Shown: positions 7,168 through 15,708 of the stretch, piece after piece
How positions within the stretch are numbered: the stretch's first letter is position 1
Layout of the letters: each line of letters begins with the position of its first letter
Assembly (NCBI GenBank): GCA_022616435.1
Contig: JAKEET010000205.1
Coordinates: 1-48,407, forward strand
Length of the DNA: 48,407 nt
Reading direction: 5' to 3'
From: Gemmataceae bacterium
Lineage (GTDB): Bacteria > Planctomycetota > Planctomycetia > Gemmatales > Gemmataceae
Position numbers and translations under genes: made by a program
The notes under the pieces: generated by a model
Databases searched by the model: none
What the model was told of the DNA's origin: nothing
What the model saw: only the letters and a program-made list of their open reading frames with translations

Positions 7168-8487
7168 TCACACGCCGCGCGGCGTCCCCCAGTGCTCGCG
7201 GTACTGCCGCCGCACCATCGGGCCGGCTTCCTTGTCGTTGTGGATCTGCTCGGACTTCGGATCGAAGTTCAGCACGCGCCGCACCCGCGTGGCGATGTTG
7301 CCCAGGTGGCACAACGACGCTCCCAGATGTCCGATCTCGATGTCGGCGGCCGGCCGGTTGCCGCTTCGGATGCACTGGAAGAAGTTACGGTGGTGGGCCG
7401 GCAGATCGACGCCGCCGCTCATCGTCTTCATTTCCTTGTTGCGCGGGCCGTACAGCCGCCAGCCTTCCGAATGACCCACCACGAACATGCCGCGGTCGCC
7501 GTAGAACGTGCAGCCGTTCTCGTAGCCTTCCATCTTGTACGGCGTCCAGATGCGCTGCTCGAAGATCATCTGCTTCTTGCGGCCGTTCTTGCCGACCGAG
7601 GGCCATTCGAAGACGCAGGTCTGGGTGTCGGGCCATTGCTGATCGTCGTCGAAGTAGTACTTGCCGCCGAGCGCGGTGATGGTGGACGGATGGGTTTCGA
7701 TCTGCAGGCCCCACAGGGCGACGTCGATGTCGTGGACGCCGTCGTTGCCCATGTCGCCGGCGCCGAAGGCGTACCACCAGCGCCAGACGCCGTGGGCGCG
7801 GTTGGCCTGGTACGGCACGAACGGCGCGGGGCCGAGCCAGGTGTCGTAATCGAGGTGTGCCGGGGGTTCGGACGGCTTCTGTTTGCCGATGTTGCCGCGG
7901 CGCTGGCTGTTCCAGACGCGGACCGACAGCACCTCGCCGATGATGCCTTCGTGAATCATCTGGATGGCGGTCTTGTTCATCTCGGTGCTGCGGCTCTGGG
8001 TGCCGACCTGGCAGACCTTGCGATGGCGGCGGGCGGCTTCGACCATGAGGCGGCCTTCGCGGATGTTGTGCGAGCACGGTTTCTCGACGTAGACGTGCTT
8101 GCCGGCCTCGAGCGCCAGGATCGTCGCCGGCGCGTGCCAGTGATCCGGCGTGGCGATGAACACGGCGGTGACCTCGCGCTGATCGAGCACGCGCCGCAGG
8201 TCGCCGACGGCGGCCGGCTCGGCCCGGCCGTTCACGGCCGCGTTCTTCACCGCGGCGGCCAGGCGGTTGCGGTCCACGTCGCAGACGTGCGAAATCCGCA
8301 CGTCGTTCTGGCTCGCCAGCGTGCGGACGTGGGACGTGCCCATGCCGCCCGGACCGATGACGCCGACAACCATGCGCTCATTGGCGCCCCCTGCCCGCGC
8401 GTAGCTGGCCGCGCTCAGGGCCGCGGTGCCCACGGCAGTGCCCACGGCGGCGGTCTTCAAGAAACCGCGGCGGTTCGTTCCCCCCAT
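7168..8487 (-). CDS. Gfo/Idh/MocA-family oxidoreductase with Tat signal
   Basis: A 439-residue NAD(P)-dependent sugar or cyclitol oxidoreductase of the Gfo/Idh/MocA family, exported folded by the Tat system. The N-terminus NRRGFLKTAAVG is a Tat motif (RRxFLK) followed by an alanine-rich hydrophobic stretch. The Rossmann core follows: VGVIGPGGMG, the family motif VEKPCSHN (usual form EKP), and a C-terminal domain containing GNDGVHDIDVALWG, where the histidine is the usual catalytic candidate. ATG 8487 is preferred over the longer frame because GGGAGGT stands 5 bases before it and the signal sequence starts there. Such proteins are numerous in planctomycetes, and the substrate cannot be assigned. 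It is read in the same direction as the aminotransferase but separated by the attenuator region. Confidence 0.93.
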   Translation of the reverse strand: MGGTNRRGFLKTAAVGTAVGTAALSAASYARAGGANERMVVGVIGPGGMGTSHVRTLASQNDVRISHVCDVDRNRLAAAVKNAAVNGRAEPAAVGDLRRVLDQREVTAVFIATPDHWHAPATILALEAGKHVYVEKPCSHNIREGRLMVEAARRHRKVCQVGTQSRSTEMNKTAIQMIHEGIIGEVLSVRVWNSQRRGNIGKQKPSEPPAHLDYDTWLGPAPFVPYQANRAHGVWRWWYAFGAGDMGNDGVHDIDVALWGLQIETHPSTITALGGKYYFDDDQQWPDTQTCVFEWPSVGKNGRKKQMIFEQRIWTPYKMEGYENGCTFYGDRGMFVVGHSEGWRLYGPRNKEMKTMSGGVDLPAHHRNFFQCIRSGNRPAADIEIGHLGASLCHLGNIATRVRRVLNFDPKSEQIHNDKEAGPMVRRQYREHWGTPRGV

Positions 8488-8593
8488 GGCGGACCTCCCT
8501 TTTGGATGTAGTTGGATGACGGCATCATAGGCCGACCTCGCCGGGTTTGCAATTCTTCTTGTTGGTGAGTTGGTGAGTGACGCCAAGCACCAC

Positions 8594-9688
8594 TCAATAG
8601 TCGGTTGCTTCAAACTCGTAGGCGGACAGGGCCAGCAGCGCGACGGTGATGAGCAGCGACGAGAGGATGGACCACCATGGGGAAAAAACTCGGCCGGCTT
8701 CGAGGAGGCGGAAGACCTCGGGCTTGTCGAAGTGCTGCTGGGCGTCGAGGGAATTGAACAGGATCAGGCCGGCGTCGATCGGCTTGGGGGAAATCCAGTA
8801 GGCGGCGTCGGTCAGCAAGAGGGTGAAGCCGGGGAGCGACTGGCCTTCCGGCACGGCGTGGGCCATCACGTTGCCGTAGTTGATGCCCCAGGCCAGCAGC
8901 CAGAACAGGACGGCGCCGAAGACGCAGGCCACCGTGCTGCGGGTGAGCACGGCCAGCAGCACCGAAAAGCTATAGAAGATCGCGAACTGCATCAGCAACA
9001 GGGGAATGCAGTGCCAGTAGGTGGCGTCCCAGACTCCCGTGCGCACACCCAGCGCCAGCCAGGTCAGGATCACGAACAGCGTCACGTGGAAGGCGACAAA
9101 TACCACCACGCCCAGATACTTGCCGAGCAGCAGCAGCCAGCGCGGATCGGGCTTGGCGAGCAATACCGACGCCGCGCTCGGCTCCAGGTAGGTCGGCATG
9201 AATCCCGCGGTCCACACCAGCGCGAGCAGCAGGCCCAGCATGCCGGCGACGCCGCCGGCCAGCAGCAGCTCGATGAACCGCACCGCGTCGTCGCGCTCGC
9301 GGCCCACGGGGAACGACACGGCCCCGAACGCGAGCGACACCTGTCCGCCGATCGTGTCCACGCCTTCTCGGCGCGCCTCCGCGGGGTTCACCTCGAAGGA
9401 ATGCCAGACGCCGGCGCCGGCCGCGGTCAGGGCGGCGGTTTCGAACGGCCCGGCGCCGGCCAGGACCAGCGCGATCGACGGGACCACGGTGCGCGGCGAC
9501 GCGGCGGGCAGGAACAGCGGCGGCTCGTCGTGGCCGTGCAACTCGACGTCGCCGGACACGCTCACGCTCAGACACAAGAGGACGCAGAGCCCGGTGACCG
9601 CGAACATCATCCACGCGATGCCCGAAGCATTGGCTTGCCGGAACGTGTCCCGGGTCAATTGCCAGGCGGTGGCGAGACGGACGCTCAT
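8594..9688 (-). CDS. ABC-2 type transporter permease
   Basis: A 364-residue integral membrane protein, the permease partner of the ABC ATPase encoded just upstream. Hydrophobic helices are visible near residues 25-45 (MMFAVTGLCVLLCL), around 140-160 (LLLAGGVAGMLGLLLALVW), in the 190-215 region (LGVVVFVAFHVTLFVILTWL), in the 240-280 region and at the extreme C-terminus, with a large extracytoplasmic loop after the first helix. This matches the ABC2_membrane_2 (NosY/GldF-like) architecture. ATG 9688 is chosen for the AAGGGA upstream; a slightly longer frame exists. The substrate is unknown. The gap to the ATPase gene is 51 bases, so the pair is an operon. Confidence 0.88.
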   Translation of the reverse strand: MSVRLATAWQLTRDTFRQANASGIAWMMFAVTGLCVLLCLSVSVSGDVELHGHDEPPLFLPAASPRTVVPSIALVLAGAGPFETAALTAAGAGVWHSFEVNPAEARREGVDTIGGQVSLAFGAVSFPVGRERDDAVRFIELLLAGGVAGMLGLLLALVWTAGFMPTYLEPSAASVLLAKPDPRWLLLLGKYLGVVVFVAFHVTLFVILTWLALGVRTGVWDATYWHCIPLLLMQFAIFYSFSVLLAVLTRSTVACVFGAVLFWLLAWGINYGNVMAHAVPEGQSLPGFTLLLTDAAYWISPKPIDAGLILFNSLDAQQHFDKPEVFRLLEAGRVFSPWWSILSSLLITVALLALSAYEFEATDY

Positions 9689-9739
9689 GCCGTGGTCCCT
9701 TGAGTCCCATTGTCCCATGTAGGGAAGACTCCACCCACC

Positions 9740-10498
9740 CTACGGTGAAGTACGGTAGATCGGCGCCAGGGCGGCCTGCAGGGTCCGCGCGGCGCCGGTG
9801 GCGGGATCGCGAAGCAGCTCCGCCAGCGAACCGAGGTAAGCGAGCCGGCCGTCCACCACCACCGCCAGCCGATCGCAGACCTGCGCGACTTCGCCGAGGG
9901 CGTGCGACACGAGCAGGACGGTCTTGCCGGCGCGGCGCTGCTCGGCCACGACTTCCTGCAGCAACTCGCGCCCGGTCAAATCGAGCCCTTCCAGCGGCTC
10001 ATCCAGGACCAGCAGGTCCGGCTCCGCCAGCAGCGCCTGCGCCAGGGCCAGACGCTGCACCATGCCCTTGCTGAAGCCGGCAATCGGTTCCTGGGCGCGG
10101 TCCGCCAGTCCCACGCGCTCGAGCAGCGCGGCCACGCGGTTCCGTATCGCGGCGGCCGGAACCCACGACAGGTTGCCGTACAAGTCGAGAAGCTGGGTGG
10201 CGGTGAGGTAGCGGGGAAAGGCCTGGTTTTCGTGCATGTAGCCGACGCGGGCCAGCGTGGTCCGCTCGCGGAGCGGGCGTCCTAGACGGGAGACACTGCC
10301 GCTGGTTGGATGGCACAGGCTCAGGAGGATCTTGACAAGGGTTGTCTTGCCGGCCCGGTTGGGGCCCAGCAGCGCGAACACCTGACCAGGCTCGATGGCC
10401 AGGGTGACGCCGCGCAAGGCGTGGATCGCGCGGCCCGGCCGCCAGGCCCCGCGGTAGGTCTTGGAGACATCCACGAACTCGGCAACCGCCGTGGGCAT
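9740..10498 (-). CDS. ABC transporter ATP-binding protein
   Basis: A 252-residue nucleotide-binding subunit. Walker A is GPNRAGKT at 45-52, the signature region is GFSKGMVQRLALAQ, Walker B is LLVLDEP followed by LEGLD, and the switch histidine is in VSHALGEV. The Walker A carries an arginine where most relatives have Gly or Ser (GPNGAGKT), which still fits GxxxxGKT. The domain is of the CcmA/DrrA exporter type that works with ABC-2 permeases, and the permease gene follows directly. It hydrolyses ATP on the cytoplasmic face to drive export; the cargo is unknown. Confidence 0.94.
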   Translation of the reverse strand: MPTAVAEFVDVSKTYRGAWRPGRAIHALRGVTLAIEPGQVFALLGPNRAGKTTLVKILLSLCHPTSGSVSRLGRPLRERTTLARVGYMHENQAFPRYLTATQLLDLYGNLSWVPAAAIRNRVAALLERVGLADRAQEPIAGFSKGMVQRLALAQALLAEPDLLVLDEPLEGLDLTGRELLQEVVAEQRRAGKTVLLVSHALGEVAQVCDRLAVVVDGRLAYLGSLAELLRDPATGAARTLQAALAPIYRTSP

Positions 10499-10504
10499 GG
10501 GAGT

Positions 10505-10667
10505 GTCTGTAGTCCGTAGTCCATAGTCAGCAGTCCGTAGTCAGTGACAAAGATACAGCTTCTCGTTCTCCTTCTCCTTCTCCTCGACAAGCGAAATCGA
10601 GAATGAGAAGGAGAAAGAGAAGAAAGACACACTTCTTGCCACTGACTACGGACTACGGACTCTTTCG
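10505..10667. repeat. Large compound inverted repeat with pyrimidine/purine arms
   Basis: The gap between the TadG-like gene and the ABC operon is almost entirely an imperfect palindrome. The outer arms are tandem AGTCCGTAGTC-type units at 10508-10547 matched by complementary units at 10640-10663. The inner arms are a pyrimidine run (about 10559-10588) matched by a purine run (about 10599-10625). AGTC-rich tandem units of related style occur at 42040-42072 and 48150-48243. Confidence 0.75.
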
Positions 10668-13600
10668 TCACTTGATTAGAGCGATCTGCACACCCTTCTG
10701 CAAGATGTTTGTGTAGGTGGCGATCATGTTCGCCGACATCTGCGCGTCGGTCCCCGTGATGATCTGATTGGACGGCAACGCGGTATTGGCATCGCTCTGG
10801 GTGCCCGCGTAGAACTGCATCTTCTGCAGGGTTGACTTGGCCTCGTCGGCGTCGGCGCCCGAGAAGACCGGGCCGAAGCCGATCGCGTACAGCCGGAACG
10901 GATTGCGCCCCGTGCCGTAGTCGGTCTTCAACTGGCCGACGAGGGAATAGATCTGGCTCAAGACGACCGGGTCGTTCACGAACGATTCGTCCGTCGTCGG
11001 GTATTCGCTGTTGCTGGGTTTGTTCATGTCATAGCGGATCTTGTAGTAGTTGTAGCCCGTGGCGTTGACCAGGTTGGCGGTCGCCGTGGAATTGGCCAGA
11101 CCGTCGGTCTCGAAAATGATCAGCTTCTGGGCCCCCTTGCGTCCCAGGCCGCCGGCAATGCCGGTCGGGAAGGTGATCGGGCTGGAGGTGGTGAAGCTGC
11201 GCAAGGTCGTGTCGGACGTCGTGGTGACGGCGAACTGGTTGTAGCACAGCATGAGGCCCATGGCGAAGCAGGTGCCGCCCCTGGGCCGCGGCGTGTCTGA
11301 AAAGTTGGCCGAGGGGATCGTGCCGGTCGCGGGGTCCGGATCGAAGGGAGTGACTTCGGTGTTGTTGCAGGTGCCGTCGGCGTTGATGGTGGACACGGGG
11401 AACAACAGGGAGGACCTGGCGTAGTTGTAATTCGTTCCCAGCGGGCAAGCGACGCTGTTGAAGCGATTCGTCGACGACGCGTTGTGGCGCGGCTTGCTGT
11501 ACAGCGCCAGCGTGAACCAGTCGTTGGGGTGGTTGTGCTCCAGCGTGTTGATGGCGGCCAGGAAGGCGATGCGGCCCGGGTACAGCGGCGCCTCGTACGA
11601 ATCCCCGGGCTGCTTCATGAAGTAGGTGCTCCTGTATTCCTGGTACATGTTGTAGTTGTGCAGATAATCGACCATGAGGATGGGGCTCAGCCAGTGCCGC
11701 AGCAACGGCCGCTTCGGGTTGTCCGTATAGCCCAGGTACTGCGTGGCGCTGGGAGGACCATTCCGGACCACGCTTCCCCAGGTGAAATCGGGGCCGTAGC
11801 CGGTCATGGCGCTGATGTTGGCGTACGTCCCCGCGGCGGTCTGGTAGAAGCCGAGCATGTGGTCGATGGCCTCGACCCAGAAGCGCTGGTCGGTGCCGCC
11901 GTAACTCGGCCAGCTCCCCGTGATCTCGGTCGGGATCGAGCCGTAGTACTTGATGCGGCCGGCCCGCAGCTGCGTCGGGAACGGGTTCGGCGACTGGGTG
12001 AGCCAGCGCAGGATCTCATTGTAGGTCTGGAGCGCGCTGCACATCCCCGTGCTGCCGGGCGGGTTCAAGGTCCCGGACGAATTGAACAGCACGCTGTTGC
12101 TGTCGGTGCCGAAGAAGCGGATCCGCCAGTCGCAGGGGGTGGCGCCCGTGTTGTCGATCACGTAGTTCCAGTTGTACAGCCGCATGAGCTTCTGGAACGC
12201 GTCATCGCCCGTCGTGAGCAGTCGCGCCTTGCCCTCGGCATCGATCTGGGGACTGGGAATGTACACGTTCTCCAACAGGAACTTGCTCAGCGAGCTGGCG
12301 CCGGATGCGTCGTCGCCCGCGGGCCACGGCCAGGTCTGGCTGGTCGCCGGCGTCTTGCCAGGCGACGCATTGCTGTTGGCGGCCGTGTAGATGCCCAAGA
12401 GCGGCGGCCCGGTCATCAAGCGCACGGTCGCCCCGGAGGATGCGGCGACGGCCGTGGTGCCGTCCTGGGCTCGGCCACTACTCACGGTCCACTTCGTACT
12501 GTTGACGCCCGACACCTTCATGATCTCGGAATTGTTGACGATGACGCGGAACGGCGGGGCCGGAAACTTGCCGGCGGTGGTCGAATTCACGGTGATGGTG
12601 GATGACGAGGTGGTGACACTGGCGGCGAGCGTGGTCTGCACCGAGGAACTGCCGAAATCCGACGGCCCATAGCCGAAATCGGTCAGGAACTGCTTGATGG
12701 CGCTCGCGTCGGCGGCGGTCGAGCTCCACGCGGTCGCCGTGCCGGTGTTCAGCGGCCGGCGCGGGTCAGGCGGCCAGATGAAGAAGGTCTTGCCGTAATA
12801 GCCCGGTCCCTGGGTGTATCCCTTGAACGGCGAGCTGGCATAGTCGGTCTTGCCCGCCAGCGGGTCGGTGGCGGTGAACGAGCCGTTCGTCGTGGCGGAG
12901 TAACCGTCCAGCTCCCAGCGGCGGGCGTCGGCCGAAGTGGGGCTGGCCGTGCCGCTGCTCACGAGCACGTCGTTGACGTCCTTGGCGTAATCTGCGGTGC
13001 TGTCCCGGCGGAACAGGGGCCGATCGCCGCCCGGCGTCGCGGCGTAGGATGCGGGCGGCAGCTGCGGGGACGCGCCGGCGCCAGGCGCGCTCCAGAGGAT
13101 CCCGCCGTCCGTGCTGGTGTAGGAATCAAACGCGCGGATCAACGTCGAGGCATAGGCGGCGTGGGCGTAAAAGCCGTTGATGTAGGTCAAGGCATACGAC
13201 GTGCCGCCCGTCGTGGTGTTGCTCGGCGAGATCGTGTAGCCGTCGAAGCTCGACGACCGGTTGGATGAGGTCCCGGTCAAGACGGCGCTGGACGACGAGT
13301 AGTGGCCGAAGGTCGGCACCAGGGTGTCGGGATTGTTGGTGGCGCGTGAGGTGCTGGTAATGTCGTAGCCCAGCGCGGTGCCGAAGCGCATCGAGCTCGA
13401 CAGGTCCACGACCAGGCCGATGTCGCGCGGGCGGTGCACCGCGGTGGCGGTGGCCGTCACCGTCGGCAGGAACTGCGAGCCGAAAACGCGGCTGAAGCCG
13501 CCTTGCAGGCTCTCGGCCTTGACCGTCGCCTGGACCGCAGTCGTCGGCACGCCGGCGGTTTCCGGGAAGTTCGGGGCAAAGGCCTGGGTGGACTGGTTGT

Positions 13601-13973
13601 AGTCGTAGGAGCCGTAGGTCAACGTCAATTGCTTCGCGACGATCTTCTGACCCAGGATGCGATTGTAGGTCAGCAGGTTCTGGGCATTGATGGTGGCCGC
13701 CGGCTTGTTGTACGACACGGCGGCATTGCCGTTCATGGTGCGGGCGGCGGTGAGCGAGGCCAGGTCGGCGGCGTTTTGCGCCTGCGTCCTGGCGAGGGCG
13801 ATCATGCCCAGGTCAATCGCCAGGCCCAGAAAGCCGACCAGGGCCACGATCGACAGCGCCAGCAGGGCCACCACGGTGCCGCGACGCGCGTTGCCGCAAA
13901 GCGCGCTGCCGCGAAGCGAGCTGCCGCGAAGCGAGCTGGACCGGCCAGCGAGGATGGGTCTGTGAAGGATCAT
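10668..13973 (-). CDS. TadG-like protein with split von Willebrand factor A domain
   Basis: A 1101-residue envelope protein of the TadG type. The N-terminus carries a short basic repeat segment (RGSSLRGSALCG), then the TadE/G hydrophobic helix at about 32-62, then a pseudopilin-like stretch. A vWA domain begins with the MIDAS motif DLSSS (D190, S192, S194). Its next elements (AFLAAINTLEH, the GGT loop at about 900 and IIFETDG with Asp about 957) come only after about 600 residues rich in Ser, Thr, Tyr and Pro. So the vWA domain appears interrupted by a very large insertion. It is the last gene of a three-gene operon with two TadE-like genes. TadG proteins are linked to Flp pilus assembly and adhesion; no Tad secretion ATPase or platform gene is in the window. 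ATG 13973 has GAGG about 11 bases upstream. Confidence 0.88.
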   Translation of the reverse strand: MILHRPILAGRSSSLRGSSLRGSALCGNARRGTVVALLALSIVALVGFLGLAIDLGMIALARTQAQNAADLASLTAARTMNGNAAVSYNKPAATINAQNLLTYNRILGQKIVAKQLTLTYGSYDYNQSTQAFAPNFPETAGVPTTAVQATVKAESLQGGFSRVFGSQFLPTVTATATAVHRPRDIGLVVDLSSSMRFGTALGYDITSTSRATNNPDTLVPTFGHYSSSSAVLTGTSSNRSSSFDGYTISPSNTTTGGTSYALTYINGFYAHAAYASTLIRAFDSYTSTDGGILWSAPGAGASPQLPPASYAATPGGDRPLFRRDSTADYAKDVNDVLVSSGTASPTSADARRWELDGYSATTNGSFTATDPLAGKTDYASSPFKGYTQGPGYYGKTFFIWPPDPRRPLNTGTATAWSSTAADASAIKQFLTDFGYGPSDFGSSSVQTTLAASVTTSSSTITVNSTTAGKFPAPPFRVIVNNSEIMKVSGVNSTKWTVSSGRAQDGTTAVAASSGATVRLMTGPPLLGIYTAANSNASPGKTPATSQTWPWPAGDDASGASSLSKFLLENVYIPSPQIDAEGKARLLTTGDDAFQKLMRLYNWNYVIDNTGATPCDWRIRFFGTDSNSVLFNSSGTLNPPGSTGMCSALQTYNEILRWLTQSPNPFPTQLRAGRIKYYGSIPTEITGSWPSYGGTDQRFWVEAIDHMLGFYQTAAGTYANISAMTGYGPDFTWGSVVRNGPPSATQYLGYTDNPKRPLLRHWLSPILMVDYLHNYNMYQEYRSTYFMKQPGDSYEAPLYPGRIAFLAAINTLEHNHPNDWFTLALYSKPRHNASSTNRFNSVACPLGTNYNYARSSLLFPVSTINADGTCNNTEVTPFDPDPATGTIPSANFSDTPRPRGGTCFAMGLMLCYNQFAVTTTSDTTLRSFTTSSPITFPTGIAGGLGRKGAQKLIIFETDGLANSTATANLVNATGYNYYKIRYDMNKPSNSEYPTTDESFVNDPVVLSQIYSLVGQLKTDYGTGRNPFRLYAIGFGPVFSGADADEAKSTLQKMQFYAGTQSDANTALPSNQIITGTDAQMSANMIATYTNILQKGVQIALIK

Positions 13974-14056
13974 GCGAGTCGTGCCTCATCGTGCAAGGTT
14001 TGATTGCGCTCCGTGTTGTGCCGGCGCATTGCCGGCGTTGTGCCGGGCCGGCCGGG

Positions 14057-14509
14057 CTACGTGCCCCCTTCGCAGACCATCGACACGCTGCTGCTCATGG
14101 TCAACGCGGTCGGCATCTTGACGAGCGGCACGACGTTCAAGAACGCGTAGTCGCCCGACACGCTGACCGTGATCAGGTCGCCGGGAACCAGGTCGTTGAC
14201 GGGCGTGGCGACCCCCTTGTGGGTGCCGGTCACCGTCACGGTCACGGCTTGGCCGGAAAACTGCGAGATCCGCCCGCCGATCCGCTTGTTGACGACCCCC
14301 TTCACGTCCGCGACGATCGTCGACGCGGTGTTGTTGACCAGCGCGTGCCGGCAGCCTTCGCGGACGGCGTTGTTGAGGATGTTCAGATCCATGGTGAATC
14401 GGCCATACTCGAAGATGGCGAAGAACATCATGATGATCGGAATCATGACCACCGCCGTCTCTACGGCGGCGGCCCCGCGTCGATGCGCCGAGCGGCTGTG
14501 AACAATCAT
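14057..14509 (-). CDS. TadE-like pseudopilin protein
   Basis: A 150-residue TadE-family protein. The diagnostic N-terminus is RRGAAAVETAVVMIPIIMMF: a basic patch, a small-residue segment with the conserved Glu at about 17, then one transmembrane helix to about residue 35, with the tyrosine-containing segment EYGRF after it. The remaining 110 residues form an exported beta-rich domain. ATG 14509 is chosen because GGGAG lies 8 bases upstream. It sits between the second TadE-like gene (28 bases upstream) and the TadG-like gene (83 bases downstream). The role is probably a minor pilin or envelope scaffold of a Flp/Tad pilus; this is inference from the family. Confidence 0.9.
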   Translation of the reverse strand: MIVHSRSAHRRGAAAVETAVVMIPIIMMFFAIFEYGRFTMDLNILNNAVREGCRHALVNNTASTIVADVKGVVNKRIGGRISQFSGQAVTVTVTGTHKGVATPVNDLVPGDLITVSVSGDYAFLNVVPLVKMPTALTMSSSVSMVCEGGT

Positions 14510-14537
14510 GGGCAGTCTCCCGTTGTGACGAAGGTGG

Positions 14538-15122
14538 TTATTGGGCAGGCAGGTAGGGGGCAATCTGAAACGGCGAATCGACCATCGACACCCAGTTCAC
14601 TTTCGCGTGCAAGCGGTCCGTGCCGGTCACATGCGGCGTCGGCAGCCAGCCGATGCTGCCGTACGGAACCTGGATGCCGATCTCGAACCGATCGAGCTGC
14701 TTCATGAACCTCGGGTCGATGATATCGGGGCTGGTGCAGTCCAGGAACGTGATGGTGCAAAGCTCCCGGTTGGCCGTCGCGTCCCAGCAGGTGACGCCGC
14801 TGGTCTTGTCCGGCAGGGCCACCACCGGTTCCTTCATGGTGATCGTGTGTCCCTTGCCGAAGGCGCGCGGTTCGGCGCTTTGCAGGTAGGTCAGCACATT
14901 GCCGGCGACCGTGGCGAACGTCTGCTCGCCCAGCGAGGCGTCGCGCCCGCCCTCGCGCGCGGCGTTCCACATCACGTTGGACACCTCGGTCATCCGGCCC
15001 ACTTCCCACAGGCCCAGGAGCAGCAGGAAAATCAGCGGCGCGCACACGGCGAACTCCACCGCGGCGGCGCCGCGGCGATGCAACACGTCACCGTGGTCGG
15101 TTGAATTGGGTTTGACGATCAT
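14538..15122 (-). CDS. TadE-like pseudopilin protein
   Basis: A 194-residue TadE-family protein, first gene of the TadE-TadE-TadG operon. It has the same N-terminal architecture as its neighbour: HRRGAAAVEFAVCAPLIFLL, with the conserved Glu, one membrane helix, then WEVGRMTEV. The exported part contains four cysteines spread over about 80 residues, so disulfides are possible. ATG 15122 is taken as the start because the family N-terminus begins there and the longer frame upstream is not conserved in character; its ribosome binding site is weak. Related to the next gene by architecture, probably by ancient duplication. Confidence 0.88.
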   Translation of the reverse strand: MIVKPNSTDHGDVLHRRGAAAVEFAVCAPLIFLLLLGLWEVGRMTEVSNVMWNAAREGGRDASLGEQTFATVAGNVLTYLQSAEPRAFGKGHTITMKEPVVALPDKTSGVTCWDATANRELCTITFLDCTSPDIIDPRFMKQLDRFEIGIQVPYGSIGWLPTPHVTGTDRLHAKVNWVSMVDSPFQIAPYLPAQ

Positions 15123-15264
15123 GGCGGGTCTGTTCCGTGCTTGACAGTCGCTGTTCCACGTTGGTGGGACTGGGGAAAGGGTCAGCAGACCCTGTTGGGA
15201 ACAGCTCGCGTCTGGTGGGTCACGCAACTATAGGTCACGGATTGCGCCAAGAGGCAAAAATACC

Positions 15265-15291
15265 AAAAAAAAATCGGCGCCGGCCGGCGCC
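15265..15291 (-). terminator. Strong intrinsic terminator on the minus strand
   Basis: GGCGCCGGCCGGCGCC (15276-15291) folds with 6-bp arms and a GGCC loop, and is followed on the minus strand by nine U residues (15273-15265). It lies about 143 bases upstream of the TadE operon and past the 5' end of the oppositely read P-II gene. It would stop transcripts from the diacylglycerol kinase gene that have crossed P-II antisense, insulating the TadE operon. Confidence 0.7.
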
Positions 15292-15381
15292 CGAACCCAC
15301 GGCACGGCTTGAGCGCCGGAACTGCTTCACGCTTCAAGAGTTGAGCCGATTGACCGGGCTGCACCTCCACTGGGCACGCCA

Positions 15382-15387
15382 TACAAT
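15382..15387 (+). promoter_or_regulatory. Candidate -10 box giving a leaderless P-II mRNA
   Basis: TACAAT ends 6 bases before the ATG of the P-II gene, so the transcript would start at or next to the initiation codon. No Shine-Dalgarno sequence is present, which fits leaderless translation. A -35 at normal spacing is not obvious. Confidence 0.4.
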
Positions 15388-15393
15388 GGCGCC

Positions 15394-15708
15394 ATGAAAC
15401 AACTCACGATCCTCGTCCGTCCGTTCCGCGCCGAGGCTGTGCTGAAATCCATCGGCGACCTGGACGTCAATGCCTGTCTCGTGCAGGAAGCGAAGGGCTA
15501 CAGCCGCCAGAAGCACTACCTGGAGCGGTACCTCGGCAGCGAATACAGCATGGCGTTCCTGCCCAAGGTCGAGATCAGCGTCTGGGTCAGCGATCAACGC
15601 TGGCAGGAAGTGGCCGACAAGATCGTCCGCGCCGCCCGCACCGGCCGCATCGGCGACGGCAAAATCTTCGTGGTCGACGTCTGCTGGCCCGGCGCGATGG
15701 AATTCTAA
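15394..15708 (+). CDS. P-II family nitrogen regulatory protein
   Basis: A 104-residue P-II signal protein, a trimeric sensor of ATP/ADP and 2-oxoglutarate. Visible marks are the start MKQLTILVRPF, EAKGYSRQK before the T loop, the T-loop tyrosine at the canonical position 51 (GSEYSMAF), and the C-terminal signature ARTGRIGDGKIFV. It ends about 8 residues earlier than typical GlnB/GlnK and lacks the usual C-terminal EETGE-like tail. No glnA, amtB or efflux gene is adjacent, so the target is unknown. The -10 box next to the ATG suggests a leaderless message. Its stop overlaps the stop of the convergent diacylglycerol kinase gene. Confidence 0.93.
   Translation: MKQLTILVRPFRAEAVLKSIGDLDVNACLVQEAKGYSRQKHYLERYLGSEYSMAFLPKVEISVWVSDQRWQEVADKIVRAARTGRIGDGKIFVVDVCWPGAMEF

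Noticed and set aside
6018..7679. A 553-codon plus-strand frame over the aminotransferase, leader and oxidoreductase
   Set aside because: It runs across two conserved minus-strand enzymes and has no recognisable protein features.
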